This document shows positions 34,884 through 42,178 of a stretch of 64,000 nt of DNA, piece after piece. Source of the DNA: Polaribacter litorisediminis (GTDB lineage: Bacteria; Bacteroidota; Bacteroidia; Flavobacteriales; Flavobacteriaceae); assembly GCF_019968605.1 (NCBI RefSeq), contig NZ_CP082966.1, positions 2,841,501 to 2,905,500 of the forward strand, given 5' to 3'. Each line of letters starts with the position of its first letter. Position 1 is the first letter of the stretch. The notes beneath the pieces are model-generated. The model saw nothing but the letters and a program-made list of their open reading frames with translations. It was not told the origin of the DNA and searched no databases. The position numbers and the translations under genes were made by a program.

Positions 34884-34917
34884 AACTAAAAGTTTCAATA
34901 TATAGAAACTTTTAGTT
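34884..34917. promoter_or_regulatory. Inverted repeat upstream of the toxin-antitoxin pair
   Basis: AACTAAAAGTTTC (34884-34896) and GAAACTTTTAGTT (34905-34917) form a perfect 13-bp inverted repeat around AATATATA. It ends 29 nt before the toxin start. Higher-order HigBA-type operons are autoregulated by the HTH antitoxin at such sites, so this is the probable operator. Confidence 0.65.
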
Positions 34918-34946
34918 AGCTTTGTTGTCTAAATTGCAAAAAAGGA

Positions 34947-35288
34947 ATGAACCCTAAATTTGAAGTTATATTTTTAGAACAAGCTATTGAATTTGTGGAA
35001 AATTTAGACAATAAAACGAGAATGAAAATATTCTATAATATTGATAAAGCTAAATTGACCAATGACCCTAAACTCTTTAAAAAACTAAAAGATGAAATTT
35101 GGGAATTTAGAACAAAATATAGCGGAATTCAAATTAGACTTTTTGCTTTTTGGGATAAATCTGCGAAAACGGAAACATTAGTAATATCAACTCATGGAAT
35201 TATTAAAAAAGTAAATAAAGTCCCAAGATCAGATATTGAAAAAGCAGAAAAATTGAGAATAGATTATTTTAATCATAAAAAACTTTAA
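34947..35288 (+). CDS. RelE/HigB-like toxin (Gp49 type)
   Basis: A 113-residue protein with the HigB/Gp49 pattern: IFLEQAIEFVENLDNKTRMKIFYNIDKA at the start, then LKDEIWEFRTKYSGIQIRLFAFWDK, a hallmark of this toxin group, and a basic C-terminal helix with THGIIKKVNKVPRSDIEKAE. It probably cleaves mRNA at the ribosome. The antitoxin gene follows 2 nt downstream, the reversed toxin-first order of higBA. The pair lies between the two corA 3' ends, a typical accessory location. Confidence 0.92.
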   Translation: MNPKFEVIFLEQAIEFVENLDNKTRMKIFYNIDKAKLTNDPKLFKKLKDEIWEFRTKYSGIQIRLFAFWDKSAKTETLVISTHGIIKKVNKVPRSDIEKAEKLRIDYFNHKKL

Positions 35289-35290
35289 AA

Positions 35291-35620
35291 ATGGAAACTT
35301 CTAAAAAAATGAGAATGATGAGTTTAGACCAACTTAAAGACAAACATCTTGGAGAAGTTGGAACAGATGAAAGAGATAAATATGAATTTGACTTAAAAAT
35401 TGAAATTCTTGGAGATATGATAAAATCTGTAAGAAAAGAAAGACATTTAACTCAGGAACAATTAGGTAAATTAATTGGAGTGCAAAAATCTCAAATATCA
35501 AAACTTGAGAGAAATACTAGAAATGTTACCATTGAAACAATTTTGAAGGTATTTAAAGCTCTGAAAACGAATATCAAATTTAGTATAGAAATGAACGAGG
35601 AAGAATTTAAAATAGCTTAA
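35291..35620 (+). CDS. HigA-like helix-turn-helix antitoxin
   Basis: A 109-residue protein. The C-terminal two thirds are an XRE-type HTH: LGDMIKSVRKERHLTQEQLGKLIGVQKSQISKLERNTRNVTIETILKVFKALK. The N-terminal ~40 residues are charged (MRMMSLDQLKDKHLGEVGTDERDKYE) and probably contact the toxin. It directly follows the toxin gene and should repress the operon through the inverted repeat at 34884-34917. Confidence 0.92.
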   Translation: METSKKMRMMSLDQLKDKHLGEVGTDERDKYEFDLKIEILGDMIKSVRKERHLTQEQLGKLIGVQKSQISKLERNTRNVTIETILKVFKALKTNIKFSIEMNEEEFKIA

Positions 35621-35686
35621 AAGTGCTACTAGTAATAAAGTGCAAAATTAATTGCTTGCTCTTTATATACTTCTGAAAATCCTCGC

Positions 35687-35860
35687 GACTTTCTATCGGT
35701 AATTTTTATTCCGCTTACCTTTTTAGCGAGAATTTACGAAATAAATTTCGAGAATATTCCTAAACTTAAAAACCCAAATGGCTATTTTATTTTATTGGGT
35801 GTTATGGTTTTAGTAACCTTTGGTTCCGTTTGGTATTTTAAACGTAAGAAGTGGTTTTGA
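35687..35860 (+). pseudogene. Remnant of a second corA 3' end
   Basis: About 58 codons keep an open frame (DFLSVIFIPLTFLA ... VWYFKRKKWF and stop TGA at 35858-35860) matching the end of corA at 33216-33389. The pore motif has decayed from YGMN to YEIN. Identity is highest at the very end and continues past the stop for about 30 nt (to ~35891), matching 33390-33420. No upstream part of the gene is present. The rest of this 337-nt gap shows nothing else I can support. Confidence 0.9.
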
Positions 35861-35957
35861 GAATTATTTAGTTTGTTTCTAAAATTAAAAAACCATACTT
35901 TCGTTAAATGCGTATTCTAAACTACATGATGCGCAACAAACCAAAATCTGAAAAAAT

Positions 35958-36449
35958 ATGAATTCTTATGCTGACAGTAAACAGAAGAATAAAAGCCAAT
36001 CGTTAGCTAGTGAATCTTTCCAAAAGAAGAGCAGTAGTGAATCTAATTTTCAGTTTGTAGATAACCGACCTGAAGCTGTTGCGCAAAGAAAACTGCAAAA
36101 TATAGCTAATAATAGTATGCAAATTGCGCAACTAAAAGGTTTTCAAGACATGGCTAACAATAGCCATGAAGTCGTTCAAAGAATTGGTTGGGACGACTTA
36201 TTGGAAGCGGGTACTGCTATTGCCGATCAGCTTCTTGGGGAGCGGACCGCAGAAGCTGTGGTCAGTGCTGTGAATCCTTATAACGCATTGTCGCTTGGAG
36301 AGCGTGCAAGCTTAATTTTGGCTGCCACTGCAAACGCAACCATGGCAAACTTATCAACTGTGATGGGAGCTCTTGGTGCTGATCCTCAACTTATAAATCT
36401 TATAGAAAATGCTGAGGAAGCGAGAGACATCGATGAGTTGGGTCGATGA
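35958..36449 (+). CDS. Small protein with eCIS-cargo-like leader (DNRPEAVAQRKLQ repeats)
   Basis: A 163-residue protein. Residues 30-75 carry the phrase FVDNRPEAVAQRKLQ and an internal repeat: AQRKLQNIANNSMQI then AQLKGFQDMANNSHEV. I know this leader from Bacteroidota and cyanobacterial proteins linked to DUF4157 and to cargo of extracellular contractile injection systems. Residues 76-163 (IGWDDLLEAGTAIADQLLGE and onwards) are alanine-rich, helical in look and unrecognised. The DNA for this part is clearly richer in G+C (63 of 120 bases in 36181-36300) than the leader part. No injection-system genes are in the window. It may be a cut-down or small cargo protein. Confidence 0.7.
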   Translation: MNSYADSKQKNKSQSLASESFQKKSSSESNFQFVDNRPEAVAQRKLQNIANNSMQIAQLKGFQDMANNSHEVVQRIGWDDLLEAGTAIADQLLGERTAEAVVSAVNPYNALSLGERASLILAATANATMANLSTVMGALGADPQLINLIENAEEARDIDELGR

Positions 36450-36585
36450 AAATAGTTCAAAAAATCAATGTGTTTTTAATTTTGCTTTAAATATTCTATT
36501 TCATGATCCCATGAAGCCTATAATTTTTAAGAAAACAAAGCATATTACATAGAATAAAAGCAAATAAAATAGGAGTATTCTCACG

Positions 36586-37530
36586 TTAGCGAATTCTAAT
36601 AAATTCCTCCAAAATAGCTAAACTCTCTTCAGGATTTTCTTCCATAGGAACGTGTCCTGAATTTTCTAAAACAACCAATTTTGAGTTTGGTAAAGCTTTA
36701 TCCATTCGTTTTCCATTATCTAAAGGAATCCAGGTATCTTTTGCTCCCCAAATTAATAGTGTCGGAGTTTGGATACTTTTCAATTTTTCTAAATTTGATT
36801 TTGTTCCTAGCTTAAAATCTATTTTTGCTCTATCTATAAAGGCTTGTCTATTGCCAACTCGTAAAGCCATTTTATGATAACGTGTAATTAGTTCATCAGT
36901 AATTTTAGATTCATTGCCATACACTTCTTTCATGTTTTTTTTGATGAAGAATTTTGGTGTCACATATAAAAATAGTGAATTTAAAACAGGCGTTTTTGCC
37001 ATTTTGAAAATAGCAGGTTGTTCTTTGTTTGTGGGCAATCCGCTTGCATCAATCAAAATTAGTTTTTCTATTTTTTCAGGATGTTCGGCTGTATAATTCC
37101 ACGCAATATTTCCGCCTAAGGAATTTCCTGCTAGATGGAATTTATCAACTTTAATTTCCTCTAAAAATTGGTGTAAAAAGTTGGTATAGGCTTTTATAGA
37201 GTAATCTGCATTTTTATTGGGACCTGTAATTCCGAATGCTGGTAAATCCATTCTTATGACTCTATAATTTTTGGTGAGCTGTTTTGTCCAATCGTTCCAA
37301 GTATGCAAAGAAGAAGCTGTACCATGCACTAAAACAATAGGAAATCCTTTTCCTTCATCTCTATAATGCACTTGCATTCCGTCTATTTCTATAAATTTAG
37401 AATGCTCTTTTGCATATTCCTTTTTTAAATCATCTACAGAAATATCGGCATAAAAAATACTACTGATGAAGAGCATTAAAATCACTAAAACTGTGTAGAA
37501 ATAATATTTTATATTTCTATTTTTCGTCAT
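36586..37530 (-). CDS. Alpha/beta hydrolase
   Basis: A 314-residue alpha/beta-fold hydrolase. An N-terminal membrane anchor or signal (residues 8-28) places it at the envelope. The oxyanion-loop VLVHGTASS (67-75), nucleophile S137 in AGNSLGG, acid in WGAKDTWIP and histidine in NSGHVPMEENPE complete the triad. The order resembles epoxide- and C-C-bond hydrolases, but the substrate cannot be read. It ends the two-gene unit with the cyclase-family gene, starting 2 nt after it. Confidence 0.88.
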   Translation of the reverse strand: MTKNRNIKYYFYTVLVILMLFISSIFYADISVDDLKKEYAKEHSKFIEIDGMQVHYRDEGKGFPIVLVHGTASSLHTWNDWTKQLTKNYRVIRMDLPAFGITGPNKNADYSIKAYTNFLHQFLEEIKVDKFHLAGNSLGGNIAWNYTAEHPEKIEKLILIDASGLPTNKEQPAIFKMAKTPVLNSLFLYVTPKFFIKKNMKEVYGNESKITDELITRYHKMALRVGNRQAFIDRAKIDFKLGTKSNLEKLKSIQTPTLLIWGAKDTWIPLDNGKRMDKALPNSKLVVLENSGHVPMEENPEESLAILEEFIRIR

Positions 37531-37532
37531 TC

Positions 37533-38282
37533 TTATTTTATGATTTCATACAAAATAGGTTTGCTTGGTGTGGCATCATTTTCAAAAGGAGCAATCATTA
37601 AATTGAGTAAATATTCGCCATCCTCTACGGAGTTAGGAACATAAATAAACTCAGTAATTGTAGCATCCATTCTGATTTCGCCATCTGTATTCCAAAATGC
37701 ATTATGTGATAATAACTGTCCATCATCTTTTTCTTTATCTACTGATGGTAAATCAATTAACAAATGTTTTATGCCTTTTTCTCTTAAATAAATAGCCGCT
37801 TTCTCAGACAGATATGTTGGGTTTGTATCTGAATATCGCATACTCTTTTTCTCCTCTAAATTAGGCAACGTTCTGATTACAATAGCATCACGTTTTTTGT
37901 TTCTCAAGGCATTTTTTAGTTGTTTAACGCCAATCAAAAAATCTCCATTATGAAACAAAGGAGCAATTGTAACAACTTCTGCTAAGAAAATAAAATATTT
38001 TAAATTTTTATTTATTGAATGTACTTTCTCCGTAATATGACCCACACATTCTGTGTGTGTAATATGTGAATGTGGATTAAATTGAATATTATTAAAATTA
38101 ACAACGGCACCATTCGCAACGCTTATTTCATAACCATCTTGTGTTTCCGCAGAAATCTTTGGATCATCCGCGTACCAAGCATTTATATTCTGTTTTGATA
38201 CATCAATCGGAATTGAAATATCTATTGGATTAGAAATATCTACCTCTATTTTTCTTGAATTATATTCTATAGTTGCTTTCAT
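37533..38282 (-). CDS. Cyclase family protein (kynurenine formamidase-like fold)
   Basis: A 249-residue metal-dependent hydrolase fold. The metal-binding region is represented by FNPHSHITHTECVGHI, a variant of the HxGTHxDxxxH motif of kynurenine formamidase and arylformamidase. LRTLPNLEE-like and HLLIDLPSVD segments fit the fold, and the acidic/His region DGQLLSHNAFW is near the C-terminus. The hydrolysed substrate is unknown. It begins just upstream of the alpha/beta hydrolase with a 2-nt gap, suggesting a shared degradative role. Confidence 0.8.
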   Translation of the reverse strand: MKATIEYNSRKIEVDISNPIDISIPIDVSKQNINAWYADDPKISAETQDGYEISVANGAVVNFNNIQFNPHSHITHTECVGHITEKVHSINKNLKYFIFLAEVVTIAPLFHNGDFLIGVKQLKNALRNKKRDAIVIRTLPNLEEKKSMRYSDTNPTYLSEKAAIYLREKGIKHLLIDLPSVDKEKDDGQLLSHNAFWNTDGEIRMDATITEFIYVPNSVEDGEYLLNLMIAPFENDATPSKPILYEIIK

Positions 38283-38284
38283 TT

Positions 38285-38306
38285 ATGCTGAACTTGTTTC
38301 AGTAAT
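38285..38306. repeat. CTGAACTTGTTTCAG repeat
   Basis: ATGCTGAACTTGTTTCAGTA, a near-palindromic member of the family also seen at 4353-4376 and as an inverted pair at 57896-57961. It lies immediately upstream of the cyclase gene start. Confidence 0.7.
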
Positions 38307-38332
38307 TTTTTAGTTATTTTCTTACATTTTAA

Positions 38333-39538
38333 TTACGCTAAATTTAGCATAAATAAATCTGACGCCAATCCGTCAGACAAAAATTTTCCCTTTTTAGTAG
38401 TTTTTAAAACATCGTTTTCAATATACAATAATTCTTGTTGAATAAACTTTTTAGATTGCATTTGTAAATATTTTGAATAATTGTTTCCGAAATCTCTTTC
38501 TATTTTTGATAAAGAAACTCCCCAAATTGTGCGTAAACCTGTCATTACATATTCATTATATCGATCTGTTACAGTTAACGTTTCTCTTTGAATTGCCAAT
38601 TCGTTTTGATTTATTTTTTTTATATAAATAGCATTATTTTGTACATTCCAACTTCGTTGTTTTCCGTTAAACGAATGCGCTGCTGGCCCTATACCCAAAT
38701 ACGATTTACCTAACCAATATGCCGAATTATTTTTACTGAAAAAACCTGCTTTTCCAAAATTTGATAATTCATAATGTATAAAATCTGCTTTGCTTAATTC
38801 TTCTGTAAGAATTACAAATTGTTCTTCTGCTTTGTCATCATCTACATTTTTAATAATTCCTTTTTTTATAAAATTTGCCAACGCTGTTTTTGGCTCTACG
38901 GTTAAAGCATAACTAGAAATATGTGGTACTCCAAAATTTAACGTAGTTTGAATATTTTCTCTCCATTGTTCGTTTGTACAATCTGGAATTCCGTAAATTA
39001 AATCTACAGAAATATTACTAAAATATTGTGTTGCAATTTGCAAACATTCGATAGCTTCATTAGAATTATGTGCTCTATTCATCAATTTTAAATCGTGTTC
39101 AAAAAAAGATTGTACACCAATACTCAATCTATTTATTTTTGATTTAGAAAGCTCAATTATTTTTTCTTCTGATAAATCATCCGGATTTGCTTCTAACGTA
39201 ATTTCTGGGTTCTCAACCACAATAAAATTACTATAAACAGCTTCTATCAATCTATTTATTTCTTGGGTTGATAAAATACTTGGCGTTCCTCCACCAAAAT
39301 AAATGGTTTCAATAGTTGCTCCATTTAATTCACTTTTTCGTAATTCAATTTCTTTGATTAAGCAAGATATTAATTCGTCTTTCTTTTTTAAAGACGTTGA
39401 AAAATAAAAGTTACAATAGTAACAAGCTTGTTTACAAAATGGAATATGGATGTAGATACCAGAGGCCCCATCTAACTTCCCCAAAGGGGAAGAATTCTCA
39501 CTATTATGAGACGACTCTAAATATGATTTTTGTGCCAA
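38333..39538 (-). CDS. hemW: Radical SAM family heme chaperone HemW
   Basis: A 401-residue HemW/CPO-like radical SAM protein, which binds heme and delivers it to respiratory enzymes. The cluster motif FCKQACYYCNF gives C35, C39 and C42, with the fourth conserved position phenylalanine 44; the YFGGGTPS motif follows. The protein normally starts M(A)GIYIHIPFC, but here GIYIHIPFC is preceded by 26 extra residues that include SSPLGKLDGAS, encoded by a palindromic repeat. No ATG exists; candidate starts are TTG 39536-39538 or TTG near 39484. The frame opens right after the ruvC stop. Confidence 0.92.
   Translation of the reverse strand: MAQKSYLESSHNSENSSPLGKLDGASGIYIHIPFCKQACYYCNFYFSTSLKKKDELISCLIKEIELRKSELNGATIETIYFGGGTPSILSTQEINRLIEAVYSNFIVVENPEITLEANPDDLSEEKIIELSKSKINRLSIGVQSFFEHDLKLMNRAHNSNEAIECLQIATQYFSNISVDLIYGIPDCTNEQWRENIQTTLNFGVPHISSYALTVEPKTALANFIKKGIIKNVDDDKAEEQFVILTEELSKADFIHYELSNFGKAGFFSKNNSAYWLGKSYLGIGPAAHSFNGKQRSWNVQNNAIYIKKINQNELAIQRETLTVTDRYNEYVMTGLRTIWGVSLSKIERDFGNNYSKYLQMQSKKFIQQELLYIENDVLKTTKKGKFLSDGLASDLFMLNLA
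39468..39495. repeat. Hairpin repeat in the hemW 5' end
   Basis: CTTCCCC (39476-39482), AAA, GGGGAAG (39486-39492) form a 7-bp hairpin next to the phrase GCCCCATCTAA. A second member occurs at 54246-54275, before thyA. This copy lies inside the hemW reading frame and encodes SSPLGKLDGA. Confidence 0.7.
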
Positions 39539-39544
39539 ATTTGT

Positions 39545-40144
39545 TTATTTTTTCTTTCTCAAATTTACAACGATTCCGCTTTTTGAGCCCCCTTTGGGGG
39601 TTTGGGGGCTATTCTGTTTAACGAAAGAAGCCCAACCTGTATAGTTTTTTCCTCCCACAACTTTTCCAGAATTGTAAAAATGACAAACGGCTGCTGCTAA
39701 ACCATCTGTAGCATCCAAATTTTTAGGCAAAGTTTTTAAATTTAAAAGCGATTTTAACATTAAAGCCACTTGCTCTTTACTAGCACTTCCGTTTCCGGTA
39801 ATCGACATTTTAATTTTCTTTGGTAAATATTCTGTAATCGGAATTTCTCGAGACAATCCTGCCGCCATGGCCACTCCTTGCGCTCTACCCAACTTTAACA
39901 TGGATTGTACATTTTTACCAAAAAAAGGTGCTTCAATCGCTATTTCGTCCGGATTATAAGTGTCAATTAATTCGATCGTTCTTTCAAAAATTAACTTCAG
40001 TTTTAAATAATGGTCTGTATATTTGGTAAGCATTAATTCATTCATTTGAATAAACTCCATCTTTTTACCAATCACCTTTATAATTCCGAAACCCATAATG
40101 GTGGTTCCTGGATCTATTCCTAAAATAATTTTTTCTACTTTCAA
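39545..40144 (-). CDS. ruvC: Crossover junction endodeoxyribonuclease RuvC
   Basis: A 199-residue Holliday junction resolvase. The acidic active-site residues are all present: D11 in GIDPGT, E71 in [10 protein letters not shown], and D144/D147 in [13 protein letters not shown]. The frame begins at TTG 40142-40144, giving [15 protein letters not shown], the expected N-terminus. The C-terminal tail after ~residue 175 is not family sequence: it is translated from a palindromic repeat. A 43-aa membrane peptide gene lies 13 nt upstream and hemW follows in the same frame after the stop. Confidence 0.93.
   Translation of the reverse strand: MKVEKIILGIDPGTTIMGFGIIKVIGKKMEFIQMNELMLTKYTDHYLKLKLIFERTIELIDTYNPDEIAIEAPFFGKNVQSMLKLGRAQGVAMAAGLSREIPITEYLPKKIKMSITGNGSASKEQVALMLKSLLNLKTLPKNLDATDGLAAAVCHFYNSGKVVGGKNYTGWASFVKQNSPQTPKGGSKSGIVVNLRKKK
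39586..39610. repeat. G/C-tract hairpin repeat in the ruvC 3' end
   Basis: AGCCCCC, TTT, GGGGG, TTT, GGGGGCT: a strong palindromic element of a type common between genes in Flavobacteriaceae. Here it is read in frame as [12 protein letters not shown] in the C-terminal tail of RuvC (residues ~178-189). Confidence 0.7.
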
Positions 40145-40157
40145 AAATTACGAGGAG

Positions 40158-40289
40158 TTAAAATATTGCCGTTAACAGTGTTTCTGCCTTAAACCAAAGC
40201 AATAAAGCTAGCGCTAATAACAAGACTAACATGAGTCCTTTTTTAGGCTTTGATTCTTTCTGTTTCCCAAATTTTCTTTTAAATTTCAT
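40158..40289 (-). CDS. Small membrane protein, 43 aa, upstream of ruvC
   Basis: A short minus-strand frame starting at ATG 40287-40289: a basic N-terminus MKFKRKFGKQKESKPKKG (nine lysine or arginine residues in the first 18), then one hydrophobic helix (LMLVLLLALALLLWF) and a short tail ending LLTAIF. This composition, positive-inside then one TM helix, is unlikely by chance in such an AT-rich gap. Its stop is 13 nt before the ruvC start, so it is probably co-transcribed. I do not recognise a family. Confidence 0.65.
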   Translation of the reverse strand: MKFKRKFGKQKESKPKKGLMLVLLLALALLLWFKAETLLTAIF

Positions 40290-40437
40290 TTTATATAATT
40301 ATTTTGAAATTATTTGTGAATATAAAAATATTTTCGATTCTATTTCGATGAAAAATGGTAATCACTAGAACCGACAAACCGCAAACTACAACGATCAACT
40401 GTGAATTTTCACAACAACTGTAAACTGCAATTGCCTT

Positions 40438-41127
40438 TTACGATCTATTTTTAGTAGCTCTTAACATTTCTCTTTTTCCCGGAGGTCCAGGCAATCTTTC
40501 TACCATAAAACCAACAGTTTGCAAGGCTCTTCTTACACTTCCTTTTGCAGAATAGGTGACTAAAATACCCTTAAATTTCAAAGCCGTATACATATTCTGA
40601 AAAATTTCTTCCGTCCATAATTCAGGTTGATTTCTAGCACCAAATGCATCGAAATAAATTAAGTTGAAGACATTTTCATCTTGAATATCCGCAAAAAATT
40701 GTTTCCTTTTCGTCAGCTGAAAATCTTTTGAAATAGCCAATTTATCTTCCCAAGAAATCTCATGCATGGCATCAAAAATTAATTGATGTTCAGACGCATT
40801 TAATTCAGAAACATAATTGAGTTTTTGAATTTCATCCGCTAAAACAGGGTATGCTTCTACCCCGACATACTCTATTTTTACTTCTTTTTTAATGCCTTCT
40901 AAAAAAGTAATAAAAGCGTTTAAACCAGTACCAAAACCAATTTCTAAAATCGAAATATTGCCTTTAGATTCAGATTCAAGTTTTGAGCAAACAGGTTCAA
41001 ACCCACTTTTTATAAAAACATGATAAGCCTCTTGGATAGCGCCATGCTTAGAATGATATTGCTCATCCCAATCTGGTAAATGAATGGTTGTAGAACCATC
41101 TGAAGTTATCAAAATTTCTCTTTTCAC
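40438..41127 (-). CDS. mnmD: tRNA 5-methylaminomethyl-2-thiouridine methyltransferase MnmD
   Basis: A 229-residue SAM-dependent methyltransferase, the stand-alone form of the MnmC N-terminal half, which completes the mnm5s2U34 wobble modification. Family landmarks: DWDEQYHSKHGAIQEAYHVFI near the start, the SAM motif ILEIGFGTGLNAFIT, YFDAFGARNQPELWTEEIF, and the tail TYSAKGSVRRALQTVGFMVERLPGPPGKREMLRA. The oxidase half of MnmC is absent, as usual in Bacteroidota. The next gene upstream ends 3 nt before it. Confidence 0.94.
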   Translation of the reverse strand: MKREILITSDGSTTIHLPDWDEQYHSKHGAIQEAYHVFIKSGFEPVCSKLESESKGNISILEIGFGTGLNAFITFLEGIKKEVKIEYVGVEAYPVLADEIQKLNYVSELNASEHQLIFDAMHEISWEDKLAISKDFQLTKRKQFFADIQDENVFNLIYFDAFGARNQPELWTEEIFQNMYTALKFKGILVTYSAKGSVRRALQTVGFMVERLPGPPGKREMLRATKNRS

Positions 41128-41130
41128 GAT

Positions 41131-41553
41131 TTATGGAATCAGTAATTTTTTAATTTTTGGAATCGGTCCAATGCAAGTCGTTTTATGACAAGCAATACAG
41201 CTGTTAATTGTATTGTTATGTTTTAAAACCAAAGAATCTTTAGAACTTCTAAAAACTTGTTGATAGCTGTCTAAATAAAATTCTGAAAAAGCCTGAAAGG
41301 AAGCATCTCTATCCGCCGGATCTGTAAGTGTTGCCGTGTGAATGTTTGCAAACTTTTTCGAAAAATTCACTGGCGTTTTCCCTTCTAAAATAAGCTGTTT
41401 ATTTTCTAAATTCGCATCATACATTTGTAACATTAAAGCAGCCATTTCTGACTGCTTGTATAGATTACTTTTTTTTATTTGTACTTCCGTCTCTTTTTTA
41501 GAAGAACACGCAACGAGCAATACCAATAAAAATATATAAAATAAACTTTTCAT
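41131..41553 (-). CDS. Small lipoprotein with one CxxCH heme-binding motif
   Basis: A 140-residue exported lipoprotein (MKSLFYIFLLVLLVAC, lipobox cysteine 16). Near the C-terminus NSCIACHKTTCIGPIPKIKK contains a single CxxCH, the covalent heme c motif, followed by proline-rich sequence. The body is helical (MAALMLQMYDANLENKQLIL), as in small c-type or cytochrome c'-like proteins. It overlaps the DUF4920 gene start/stop by one base and precedes mnmD by 3 nt. Electron transfer or redox sensing is likely but the partner is unknown. Confidence 0.72.
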   Translation of the reverse strand: MKSLFYIFLLVLLVACSSKKETEVQIKKSNLYKQSEMAALMLQMYDANLENKQLILEGKTPVNFSKKFANIHTATLTDPADRDASFQAFSEFYLDSYQQVFRSSKDSLVLKHNNTINSCIACHKTTCIGPIPKIKKLLIP

Positions 41554-42059
41554 TATTTTTTTAACAGAACACCATTCGCCTCAAAAGCAAACTCAATTTT
41601 TGGTGCTGTAATCATAGCGATTTCTTCTTTTGATTTCCCTGCATCTTCTGCATAATGTTGCAATTCTTCTACAGAAGTTTCTTGTACAAAAGCTTTTCCT
41701 TCTAAAATAACCTCTCTGTCTTTAGCATCTAAAGGCATAAAAAAACCATATTCTTTAAAACGAACCATCGTTTCCTTTTCGCCCACTGGCAACTTCATCC
41801 AACATCCTTTTTTAGAACAAACTTCATCTATTTTTGACGCAAATTTTGCAGTAATCGTATCTCCTACTTTCATGTTATTAAATTTTGCCAACATTTCATC
41901 AGCAGACATTGCTTTTTCAGCTGTAATTTTATCACCAAAAGCATCAAAATTCATCGCTACTTGATTGGTCTCTTTCTTTTCAGAATTTTCTGTTTCACCC
42001 TTTTTACATGCAGAAAAAACTAAAAGTGCCACGGCACAAAATTTAACAAAATTTCTCAT
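41553..42059 (-). CDS. DUF4920 lipoprotein
   Basis: A 168-residue lipoprotein. Start set at ATG 42057-42059 (MRNFVKFCAVALLVFSACKK); a slightly longer frame adds only MLNNYI. After a glutamate/lysine-rich linker comes the DUF4920 domain, with VCSKKGCWMKL as a recognisable core and VRFKEYGFFMPLDAKDREVILEG. The CxxKxCW motif suggests a role with metals or redox, but the family is uncharacterised. Its stop overlaps the start of the heme lipoprotein gene, so the two are coupled. Confidence 0.85.
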   Translation of the reverse strand: MRNFVKFCAVALLVFSACKKGETENSEKKETNQVAMNFDAFGDKITAEKAMSADEMLAKFNNMKVGDTITAKFASKIDEVCSKKGCWMKLPVGEKETMVRFKEYGFFMPLDAKDREVILEGKAFVQETSVEELQHYAEDAGKSKEEIAMITAPKIEFAFEANGVLLKK

Positions 42060-42148
42060 AATATAATTATTTAACATTTAAAGAACAAAAGTAATAAATT
42101 TACGCAGAAAACGAGTGAAATCTTTGAGATTTGAATACTTAAATTTAG

Positions 42149-42156
42149 TACATTTG
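42149..42156 (+). promoter_or_regulatory. -7 element of ilvE
   Basis: TACATTTG fits TAnnTTTG and lies 22 nt before the ilvE ATG. A TTG at 42124-42126 is 22 nt upstream of it, and a second at 42131-42133 is 15 nt upstream; the first is within the tolerated spacing. Confidence 0.5.
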
Positions 42157-42178
42157 TAGCCTAAATAACCATAAAGAA

